This document shows positions 1 to 5,171 of a DNA stretch of 5,171 bases, piece by piece. Source of the DNA: a bacterium (GTDB lineage: Bacteria; Verrucomicrobiota; Verrucomicrobiae; Limisphaerales; J093); assembly GCA_021839785.1 (NCBI GenBank), contig JAKCAB010000634.1:1-5171 (forward strand). The letters run 5' to 3'. The position numbers and the translations under genes were made by a program. Position 1 is the stretch's first letter. Every line of letters starts with the position of its first letter. The notes below the pieces were generated by a model, which saw nothing but the letters and a program-made list of their open reading frames with translations, did not search any database and had not been told where the DNA came from.

Positions 1-355
1 TATTCCGTGCGGCGGCCAGTGGCTTGCCCACATCCAGCGCCTCGATCTGGGCCAGGATCTCACGACGCTGCTCCACCAGGTCCGCCAGCCGATGGATCAG
101 CACGGCCCGTTCATTCACCGGCAGGCGTGACCAGTCGTGCGAGCGAAAGGCGTTTTCGGCCGCCCGCACGGCCCGGTCCACATCCTCGGCATCGCCGGCG
201 GCCACCCGGGCGACTTCGGTGCCCTCGCCGGGATCACGGACCCCGAACCCTTGGCCGTTGGCGGCCGGCATCCACTGGCCGCCGATCCACAGGCGGACCG
301 GCTCGGGAGACAGAAAGGCAGCGACTTCCGGGCGCAGGGTGGCAGGCGTTGACAT
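1..355 (-). CDS. Aldehyde dehydrogenase family protein, N-terminal part (runs off left edge)
   Basis: The minus strand reads open from an ATG at 355 to the window edge, giving 118 residues. They show the usual NAD(P)-dependent aldehyde dehydrogenase N-terminus: LWIGGQW at residues 22-28, then a D-P-G-E-G-T-E-V-A-R-V segment (the usual N-P-A-T-G-E strand), a D-A-E-D-V-D-R-A-V helix, W-S-R-L-P-V-N-E-R-A, and finally LDVGKPL at residues 107-113. By family knowledge the enzyme oxidises an aldehyde to a carboxylate in the cytoplasm. The catalytic Cys, Glu and cofactor-binding motifs lie outside the window, so neither the substrate (betaine aldehyde, aminobutyraldehyde or other) nor integrity can be judged. 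The ATG is preferred because about 20 residues precede the first conserved motif, as in relatives. No clear Shine-Dalgarno is visible. An insertion-sequence remnant begins about 55 bp upstream of the start. Confidence 0.9.
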   Translation of the reverse strand, partial: MSTPATLRPEVAAFLSPEPVRLWIGGQWMPAANGQGFGVRDPGEGTEVARVAAGDAEDVDRAVRAAENAFRSHDWSRLPVNERAVLIHRLADLVEQRREILAQIEALDVGKPLAAARN

Positions 356-484
356 GGCGGCAATCTAGCGCGGGGCAGCGGAAAGGGAAAGCCACCAGCG
401 TGACGCTAGCAGCCTGTCGGACTTAGGAAACGCGTTTTTGTCGGGCGGATTGAAGAGCCGTGCGGCCCGCGCGTCTGCTGGCGC

Positions 485-890
485 ATGGCCACGCGCTTCG
501 TTCCGATCGACCGCGACGCGCCCCTGCTCCTGCTCCCCAATCTCCGCGACTGGGGGGGGGCCCGCCGATCATCTCGTCCACTTCATTCTCGACGCCGTGG
601 ACGCCCTTGATCTGCGCCAGGTCAAGGTGAACACCCGCGGCACCGGCAGCGAACAATACCCGCCGCACAAGCTGCTTGGGTTGCTCCTCTACAGCTATGC
701 CACCGGCACCTTCGGTAGCCGCCGCATCGAACGGAGCCCTTACGACCGCGTCCCGGTGCGCCGGCTCACCGCCGACACGCATCCCGACCCCGACACGCCC
801 GACACCGGCCACGGCATCGGCACGCCGCTGGCCGAACGTATCGCCCAAGCCGTGGACACGGACGCCTTCCGGTTCCAACAACTGAGGATG
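485..890 (+). pseudogene. IS1182-like transposase, N-terminal fragment, frameshifted and truncated
   Basis: The ATG at 485 opens with MATRFVPIDRD followed by P-L-L-L-L-P-N-L-R-D-W, the standard start of this transposase family. In a run of nine G (552-560) the frame breaks. From 561 the reading continues one frame over as PADHLVHFILDAVDALDL and later LLLYSYATGTFGSRRIE and TADTHPDPDT, which together form the InsH-type N-terminal (DUF772) domain. After THPDPDT, 63 in-frame bases intervene before DAFRFQQL, which resembles the expected D-T-I-x-T-F-R-R. Similarity then stops. The DDE catalytic domain is absent, so this cannot be an active transposase. The open frame continues to 1853 antisense to the deacetylase gene, but that extension is not transposase. 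The right limit is an estimate. Confidence 0.8.
552..560 (+). other. Nine-G homopolymer at the transposase frameshift
   Basis: The T-G-G codon of the conserved D-W is followed directly by seven more G and then C-C-C-G-C-C-G-A-T. Joining the upstream frame (485-553) to the downstream frame (from 561) requires skipping one base forward or two back. This may be a real inactivating indel, a sequencing or assembly homopolymer error, or a slippage site. Confidence 0.75.
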
Positions 891-944
891 CAGGCGAAGC
901 AGCCCCACCCCACGAGCTTCGCGGCGGGCGGTGCGACCGGACCG

Positions 945-1832
945 CTACGACGCGCTACCGCGCCAGCGGTTCAGACGCTCGCGCAGGGCATCCAGGCGGC
1001 TGGCCTCCGGCAAGAGGCCGGGGAAGTCGGCGATGAGTTGGTCGGCGGTCGGGATTTCGCCCCAGCCGGTGACGGTGAAAACTTCCACAGCTTGCCGGAT
1101 CGCGAGGCCGAGCTCACGGTTTTTGCGATCGAACCGCGCACGCAAGGTCTGCCGCCATTCCTCGAAATTCGCCGGCGGGCTCATGTTGTGCCGGCCCACC
1201 CACGGCAGCCATTCCATGATTTGCGAGCGGTGGCACCAGCTCATCTGGCAGATTTGCTCGAACGCGGGCTCCACGTCCACGGCAAGGTCGTGGCGGTTGC
1301 CGCCGAACATGTAGCCGTCATAGACCGCGACGATCACCGGCACTTTGCACGGCGTGGATTGGGTCTCGTCGGCGGGATACTCCGGCGTGAAGGCGTGCGG
1401 TACATTGATCATGTACGCCACCTCGCGGATGGCCTGGGCGATCGCCAGGTGGTCCACGTGGACGCCGGCGAGCGGATCGGCGGGCAACGGCGGGCAAAAC
1501 AGGTAATCCGGCTCGAAGTCGCGGGTCGCCTTCCAGAGTGCCGCGAGCAGTGGCGAATCCACCTGCAAACAGGCCTCGCGGGGCACCTGACCGTTTGGGA
1601 GGTGCAGCAATGCGAAGTCATAACCGCCGATGCGCGCGGACTCCATCTGTTCCGCCAACCGCACGCGGCCGGTTTCTTCGCGGTGGCGAAAGTGGTGCCC
1701 GGCCTGGCCGTCGGTGCAAGCAATCACCTTGCGCTGCACGTCCGGGCCCGCTTCGCGCCGCCAGCGCTCGAAGGTGCCGGCGGCCGTGAATTCGTAGTCG
1801 TCGTAATGCGCGTGAATGAAGAGCAGCTTCAT
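945..1832 (-). CDS. LmbE/PIG-L family zinc-dependent deacetylase
   Basis: This is a 295-residue protein starting MKLLFIHAHYDDYEF. The family signature A-H-P-D-D-x-E appears here as AHYDDYE, with His9 and Asp12 as predicted zinc ligands and Asp11 as the predicted general base. The third zinc ligand is His128 in HVDH (residues 125-128). TDGQAGHH (40-47) matches the family's T-D/N-G-x-A-G-H motif and is followed by an Arg/Glu-rich helix. Relatives remove acetyl groups from N-acetylglucosamine-type substrates (MshB, BshB, PIG-L); the substrate here is unknown. The C-terminal third (S-W-C-H-R-S-Q, about residue 190 on) is an extension beyond the core fold. There is no signal peptide, so it is probably cytoplasmic. 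The frame is open upstream to a GTG at 1982, but codon usage there is weak and family motifs begin right after Met at 1832, so 1832 is preferred. An AGGA lies 15 nt upstream, a poor Shine-Dalgarno. Confidence 0.9.
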   Translation of the reverse strand: MKLLFIHAHYDDYEFTAAGTFERWRREAGPDVQRKVIACTDGQAGHHFRHREETGRVRLAEQMESARIGGYDFALLHLPNGQVPREACLQVDSPLLAALWKATRDFEPDYLFCPPLPADPLAGVHVDHLAIAQAIREVAYMINVPHAFTPEYPADETQSTPCKVPVIVAVYDGYMFGGNRHDLAVDVEPAFEQICQMSWCHRSQIMEWLPWVGRHNMSPPANFEEWRQTLRARFDRKNRELGLAIRQAVEVFTVTGWGEIPTADQLIADFPGLLPEASRLDALRERLNRWRGSAS

Positions 1833-1849
1833 GGCTGGTGCCGGCGATC

Positions 1850-1993
1850 CTAGAAACGTGGCGCGAGCCGGCAACTCAATTGGAGCGGTGTGCGGTGCGG
1901 CGAGGTAAGGTCGGCGAGGCTGGGACGGGCGAGCGGCATCGAAGCGTTCATGCGCCGGCGCGAGATGCGCCAGATGGCGCACAGGAGCGACAT
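1850..1993 (-). CDS. Possible 47-residue small protein upstream of the deacetylase
   Basis: The ORF runs from an ATG at 1993 to a TAG at 1850-1852 and begins M-S-L-L-C-A-I-W-R-I-S-R-R-R. It is not recognised. Three observations favour translation: an AGGAG (2003-2007, minus strand) sits 9 nt before the ATG, the best Shine-Dalgarno in this window; about four fifths of its codons end in G or C, clearly more than the deacetylase-frame reading of the same bases; and it fits between the stop of the 180-residue gene (24 nt away) and the deacetylase start (17 nt away). The short hydrophobic start followed by basic residues could be a leader-type peptide, or the ORF may be fortuitous in GC-rich DNA. 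It has no known domain. Confidence 0.3.
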   Translation of the reverse strand: MSLLCAIWRISRRRMNASMPLARPSLADLTSPHRTPLQLSCRLAPRF

Positions 1994-2002
1994 AGAAGCG
2001 GT

Positions 2003-2007
2003 CTCCT
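2003..2007 (-). promoter_or_regulatory. Shine-Dalgarno AGGAG of the small ORF
   Basis: AGGAG lies 9 nt upstream of the ATG at 1993 and just after the TGA of the upstream gene (2018-2020). It supports translation starting between that gene and the deacetylase. The other starts here have weak or no such signal. Confidence 0.4.
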
Positions 2008-2017
2008 GCGTAAGCGC

Positions 2018-2560
2018 TCAGACGTCCAGCGCCGTGGTGTCGGCAAACACCGCTTTGCCGATGGCGGCTTCGGCCGCTTTCGCGGCGGTCTCGATTCGAT
2101 GGTTGGCGGAGCCGTCAGGTTCACCCCGCTTCGCCCAGCCGTGGGCGTCGCACGGTTGGAGGGCGGCCGCCAGGAACACGCGCAGCAAACACACGCTTAA
2201 CGGCCCCCGATACACGCGGCGAAACCGGCGGATCGCGGTCGAAGGCGGTTCATCGCCGGCGCAGAGGTAGCGCAGCATCGGATCGCCGGTGAGCATTTCC
2301 TCGATTTCCTGCGAGCCGAACCGGCCACTGGCATAGCAATAGGTCAGCAGCGTCAGCATGACGGCGACCGGGAAAGTGCGCCCCGCATGGACAAAATCGC
2401 GCCGGGGCATCTGCTGCGGGTCCAACTCCGCCACCGCCTCGAACACCAGCCGCACCAGGCGGTCGTCGCTCATCCATTCACGGAGATCGTCCGGCAGGGC
2501 GGCGGTCCCTGCTTGAGGTTGCGCCCCCAGCCAGTGCCGTTTGAGGAGGTCGGTTTTCAC
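2018..2560 (-). CDS. Stand-alone transposase-N-terminal-domain (InsH/DUF772-like) protein
   Basis: This is a 180-residue protein with a GTG start (2558-2560) and a TGA stop. After M-K-T-D-L-L-K-R-H-W-L-G comes a domain that aligns by eye with the IS1182-like fragment at 485-890: LPDDLREWMSDDRLVRLVFE against L-P-N-L-R-D-W ... D-H-L-V-x-F, and YCYASGRFGSQEIEEM against YSYATGTFGSRRIE. TAIRRFRRVYRGPLSV follows, corresponding to the family's T-x-x-x-F-R-R. The chain then ends with an Ala-rich tail (I-E-T-A-A-K-A-A-E-A-A) and no DDE catalytic residues, so transposition by itself is not expected. The reading frame is unbroken with ordinary codon use, unlike the fragment to its left. It may be a domesticated DNA-binding or multimerisation domain, or a fragment that happens to stay open. 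No transposase catalytic half lies downstream. Function unknown. Confidence 0.7.
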   Translation of the reverse strand: MKTDLLKRHWLGAQPQAGTAALPDDLREWMSDDRLVRLVFEAVAELDPQQMPRRDFVHAGRTFPVAVMLTLLTYCYASGRFGSQEIEEMLTGDPMLRYLCAGDEPPSTAIRRFRRVYRGPLSVCLLRVFLAAALQPCDAHGWAKRGEPDGSANHRIETAAKAAEAAIGKAVFADTTALDV

Positions 2561-2561
2561 A

Positions 2562-2577
2562 GCGAGGCTAACCTCGC
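2562..2577. repeat. Hairpin abutting the GTG start of the transposase-like gene
   Basis: This is a perfect 6-bp inverted repeat, GCGAGG and CCTCGC with a 4-nt loop, ending one base before the GTG start codon. On the minus strand its first arm contains GAGG, the only Shine-Dalgarno-like sequence near this start (11 nt away). In mRNA the stem would sequester that signal. No T-run follows on either strand, so it is not a terminator. Confidence 0.5.
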
Positions 2578-2665
2578 ACCCGTGCGTTACGACCAGGTTA
2601 CGGCGGGGTGAAGGTTTCGTGCCGGTCCCCGCCGCCCAGTCAGAGCCGGGCGCGATTTTGAAAAT

Positions 2666-2681
2666 GTCATATCGTCATATC
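2666..2681. promoter_or_regulatory. Perfect tandem 8-mer (GTCATATC twice), candidate operator of metH
   Basis: GTCATATC occurs twice head to tail with no spacer, about 105 bp before the metH ATG, in an AT-rich island within otherwise GC-rich DNA. A TTGAAA that could serve as a -35 hexamer lies just upstream (2658-2663), so a bound regulator would overlap the likely promoter. No convincing -10 box was found. Tandem 8-bp boxes are the binding geometry of MetJ, and ArsR-type regulators such as SahR control methionine-cycle genes in other bacteria. Which regulator, if any, binds here is unknown. Confidence 0.35.
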
Positions 2682-2786
2682 AGGATGCGTTGATTTTTTA
2701 TTTGCAGCGCTCGTGGCGCACCGTTAAGGTCCGCTCTCAGCCGTGCCACCGGCCAGCCGGACGCGCGGCGCCAACGCATCCGTCAC

Positions 2787-5171
2787 ATGACCGAAAGCAT
2801 CGCCAATCTCGATCGCCTGTTGCGCCAGCGCATCGTCCTCCTGGACGGCGCGATGGGCACGATGATCCAGCAACGCGGTTTGAACGAAGCGGCGTACCGC
2901 GGAAACCGCTTTGCCGACTGGGCGGGCAAACCGCTCAAAGGAAACAACGAACTGCTCCAGCTCACCCAGCCGGCGGTCATCGAGGGGATCCACCGTCAAT
3001 ACCTCCTGGCTGGGTCGGACATCATCGAAACGAACACCTTCTCCGCGACGACCATCGGCCAGCACGACTTCCTGTTTGCCCACCATCCGGCTGGCCGCAA
3101 GGACCAGGAGTTCTTCGACCAGGTCACCGGTGACGCCGGCCTGCGCGAGCTCGCGCAGGAGATGAATCTTGCCGCGGCGCGCCTGGCCCGGCGGGCAGCC
3201 GACGCCGTCGCGAACGAGACCGGCCGACCGCGCTTTGTGGCGGGCGCGATCGGGCCGATGCCGGTGACCGCTTCGATTTCTCCGGACGTGAACGACGCCG
3301 GTTTTCGGGCGGTGAACTTCGATCAGCTTTGCCGGGCGTATCGCGAACAAGTGGCGGCCTTGCTCGAAGGCGGTGCGGATTTGCTCTTGGTGGAAACCAT
3401 TTTCGACACGCTCAACGCCAAAGCCGCGCTCTTCGCGATCCAGGAAGTCCTCGCCGGGCGCGGGGCTGCGCCGGCCTCCGGCATTCCGGTGATGGTTTCC
3501 GGCACGATCACCGATCGCTCCGGCCGCACGCTCACCGGCCAGACCGTCGAGGCCTTCCTGAACTCGACGAGCCATGTCCGGCCGTTGACCGTCGGCTTGA
3601 ATTGCGCGCTGGGGCCCAAGGAAATGCGGCCGTTCGTGGAAGAACTGGTGAGCTTCGCGCCGGCCTACACGTGCTTTTACCCGAATGCAGGTTTGCCGGA
3701 CCCGCTCTCGGACACTGGATTTCCGGAGACGCCGGAGTCGCTGGCCCCGCAGTTGCGCGAGTGGGCGCAACGCGGCTGGCTGAACATCGTAGGCGGCTGT
3801 TGCGGCACCACGCCGGCCCACATTCGCGCGATCGCCGAGGCCGTGCGCGATTGCGCGCCGCGGACCGTGCCCGTTGCGGAACCGCACCTGCGGCTCAGCG
3901 GCCTTGAAGCCCTGACCATCCAGAGCAGCGAATCCGCCGGCGGCGTGTCAGGAGGCGACGATTCCGCGGCGCAGAATTTCGTCATGGTGGGCGAGCGGAC
4001 GAACGTCACGGGCTCGCCGAAGTTCGCCAAGCTCATCCTGGCCGGCCAGTTCGAGGAAGCGGTGACGGTGGCGCGGCAGCAAGTCGCCAACGGCGCCAAC
4101 CTCATCGACGTGAACATGGACGAAGGCATGCTCGACGGCGTCGCGGCCATGACGCGCTTCATGCATCTGATCGCCGCGGAGCCGGACATCGCACGCGTGC
4201 CGGTGATGGTCGATTCGTCCAAGTGGTCGGTCATCGAGGCAGGCCTGAAATGCCTCCAGGGCAAAGGCGTGGTGAACTCGATTTCGCTCAAGGAAGGCGA
4301 GGCGAAGTTTCTCGAACAAGCGCGGCTGGTCCGCCGCTACGGCGCCGCCGTGGTAGTGATGGCTTTCGACGAGCGCGGTCAGGCGGACAGTTTCGAGCGC
4401 CGCATCAAGGTCTGCACACGCGCCTACAAACTCCTGACCGAACAAGTCGGCTTGCCGCCGGAGGACATCATTTTCGACCCGAATGTGCTCACGGTCGGCA
4501 CCGGGATCGAGGAGCACGCGAACTACGCCGTCGATTTCCTGCGTGCGACACGCTGGATCAAGGAAAACCTCCCGCGGGCGAAGGTTAGCGGCGGCATCAG
4601 CAACGTGAGCTTCAGCTACCGCGGCAACAATCCCGTCCGCGAGGCGATGCACAGCGCGTTCTTGTTCCACGCCATCCGGGCGGGTCTCGACATGGGCATC
4701 GTCAACGCCGGCATGTTGGCGGTCTATGACCAGGTGCCGAAAGACCTGCTGGAATTGGTCGAGGACGTTCTGCTCAATCGCCGTCCGGACGCGACGGAAC
4801 GGCTGGTGGCATTCGGTTCGCAGTACAAACAAAAGGACAAAACCGCCGTCGCCACGGAGGAGCTGGCGTGGCGGCGGCTGGCCGTGGAGCAACGGCTCGA
4901 ACACGCCCTGGTCAAAGGCATCGCGGACTTTGTCGAAGCTGACGCCGAGGAAGCGCGCCAAAAGTATGGCCGTCCGCTGGCGGTCATCGAAGGTCCGTTG
5001 ATGGCCGGCATGAACATCGTCGGCGACCTGTTCGGCGCCGGGAAGATGTTTCTGCCGCAAGTCGTGAAATCCGCCCGGGTGATGAAAAAGGCGGTGGCCT
5101 ACCTCGAACCGTTCATGGCGGCCGAGAAGCAGGCCAGCGGCCGCAGCGCGGGCAAGGTCCTGCTGGCGACG
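2787..5171 (+). CDS. metH: Cobalamin-dependent methionine synthase MetH (runs off right edge)
   Basis: There are 795 residues in one unbroken frame to the window end; full-length MetH has about 1,200. The enzyme transfers a methyl group from methyltetrahydrofolate through cobalamin to homocysteine in the cytoplasm. Domains seen: homocysteine-binding domain (residues 1 to about 355) with LDGAMGT (19-25), IETNTFSAT and predicted zinc ligands Cys273 (GLNCALGP) and Cys338/Cys339 ([11 protein letters not shown]); pterin-binding domain (about 398-655) with [19 protein letters not shown] (440-448), DSSKW (476-480) and [15 protein letters not shown]; cobalamin cap domain, with [20 protein letters not shown] starting near residue 736. 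The sequence stops at V-L-L-A-T, just before the expected cobalamin-ligand motif D-x-H-x-x-G; that motif and the AdoMet-reactivation domain are not seen. The ATG at 2787 is the first start after an in-frame TGA at 2691 and lacks a Shine-Dalgarno. The 5' leader has a GTCCG/CGGAC inverted repeat (2729-2762) but no riboswitch I recognise. Confidence 0.97.
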   Translation, partial: MTESIANLDRLLRQRIVLLDGAMGTMIQQRGLNEAAYRGNRFADWAGKPLKGNNELLQLTQPAVIEGIHRQYLLAGSDIIETNTFSATTIGQHDFLFAHHPAGRKDQEFFDQVTGDAGLRELAQEMNLAAARLARRAADAVANETGRPRFVAGAIGPMPVTASISPDVNDAGFRAVNFDQLCRAYREQVAALLEGGADLLLVETIFDTLNAKAALFAIQEVLAGRGAAPASGIPVMVSGTITDRSGRTLTGQTVEAFLNSTSHVRPLTVGLNCALGPKEMRPFVEELVSFAPAYTCFYPNAGLPDPLSDTGFPETPESLAPQLREWAQRGWLNIVGGCCGTTPAHIRAIAEAVRDCAPRTVPVAEPHLRLSGLEALTIQSSESAGGVSGGDDSAAQNFVMVGERTNVTGSPKFAKLILAGQFEEAVTVARQQVANGANLIDVNMDEGMLDGVAAMTRFMHLIAAEPDIARVPVMVDSSKWSVIEAGLKCLQGKGVVNSISLKEGEAKFLEQARLVRRYGAAVVVMAFDERGQADSFERRIKVCTRAYKLLTEQVGLPPEDIIFDPNVLTVGTGIEEHANYAVDFLRATRWIKENLPRAKVSGGISNVSFSYRGNNPVREAMHSAFLFHAIRAGLDMGIVNAGMLAVYDQVPKDLLELVEDVLLNRRPDATERLVAFGSQYKQKDKTAVATEELAWRRLAVEQRLEHALVKGIADFVEADAEEARQKYGRPLAVIEGPLMAGMNIVGDLFGAGKMFLPQVVKSARVMKKAVAYLEPFMAAEKQASGRSAGKVLLAT

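Larger units (their letters stand above)
409..890 (+). mobile_element. Decayed IS1182-like insertion sequence (left part only)
   Basis: The boundaries are approximate. The left limit is set at a GCAGCCTGTCGGACTTAGG segment (409-427) that sits where a terminal inverted repeat would be, about 58 bp before the transposase start. I found no inverted partner by eye between here and the deacetylase gene. The right limit is where transposase similarity ends. No DDE catalytic domain follows: the stop codon of the minus-strand deacetylase lies only about 55 bp further on. The element has therefore lost its catalytic part and right end and should be immobile. The family call rests on the N-terminal pattern P-I-D-R-D-x-P-L-L-L-P, D-H-L-V-x-F and Y-A-T-G-T-F-G-S, which is typical of IS1182/IS5-like transposases. 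Confidence 0.7.

Noticed and set aside
423..908. 161-codon minus-strand ORF opposite the transposase remnant
   Set aside because: Gly/Val/Ala-rich antisense reading of the transposase domain with no recognisable motif.
896..945. Inverted repeats (GAAGC/GCTTC at 896-920, GCGGT/ACCGC at 928-945) as a terminator of the deacetylase gene
   Set aside because: Stems are only 5 bp, the first loop is 15 nt, there is no T-run, and the second overlaps the stop codon.
891..1853. Continuation of the plus-strand open frame (438-1853, 471 codons) as a long fusion protein
   Set aside because: Past about 890 it is antisense to the deacetylase gene, which has clear catalytic motifs. The plus-strand translation there is Arg/His/Ala-rich with no family pattern.
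1833..1982. 50-residue N-terminal extension of the deacetylase from the GTG at 1982
   Set aside because: Codon third positions are much less GC-biased than in the main gene, the residues resemble no signal peptide or domain, and the conserved fold begins immediately after Met at 1832.
2683..2786. SAM, SAH or cobalamin riboswitch in the metH leader
   Set aside because: The leader is only about 100 nt with one weak 5-bp inverted repeat and a CCGG-4nt-CCGG stem. I could not match any conserved riboswitch core.
2724..5060. Long minus-strand open frames (387 and 370 codons) opposite metH
   Set aside because: They mirror a well-supported metH frame in GC-rich DNA, are rich in Arg, His and Asp, and show no domain or start signal. 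They are shadows.

Overview
The window is GC-rich bacterial chromosome with four recognisable coding blocks. The organism cannot be named from the sequence alone. The GC-rich codon use, the weak Shine-Dalgarno signals at most starts, and the combination of a one-polypeptide cobalamin methionine synthase with an InsH-N-terminal-type stand-alone ORF and an LmbE-type deacetylase bearing the AHYDDYE variant recall Verrucomicrobiota-like genomes. That placement is an impression, not a demonstrated fact.

Layout. Positions 1-355 (minus strand) carry the first 118 residues of an aldehyde dehydrogenase that runs off the left edge. Positions of about 409-890 (plus strand) hold a decayed IS1182-like insertion sequence: only the N-terminal part of the transposase survives, it has a frameshift in a nine-G run, and no right end is visible. 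Positions 945-1832 (minus) encode a complete LmbE/PIG-L family zinc deacetylase. Upstream of it on the same strand lie a possible 47-residue small ORF with a good Shine-Dalgarno (1850-1993) and an intact 180-residue stand-alone protein (2018-2560). The latter is homologous in pattern to the IS1182 transposase N-terminal domain but has no catalytic domain. These three minus-strand ORFs are closely spaced (24 and 17 nt gaps), so they could form one transcript.

Positions 2561-2786 are a divergent intergenic region. It contains a short hairpin abutting the GTG start of the transposase-like gene and a perfect tandem 8-mer repeat that looks like an operator for the gene on the other side. From 2787 to the right edge (plus) runs metH, cobalamin-dependent methionine synthase. 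Its homocysteine and pterin domains are complete and the cobalamin cap domain is nearly so; the window stops just before the cobalamin-binding DxHxxG motif is expected.

How the genes relate. metH is housekeeping one-carbon and methionine metabolism. The deacetylase and the aldehyde dehydrogenase have no evident pathway link to it. The middle part looks like accessory sequence shaped by insertion-sequence decay. I see no CRISPR array, tRNA, rRNA or convincing new defence-type system. The least explained parts are the stand-alone transposase-N-domain gene, the small ORF between it and the deacetylase, and the tandem repeat upstream of metH.
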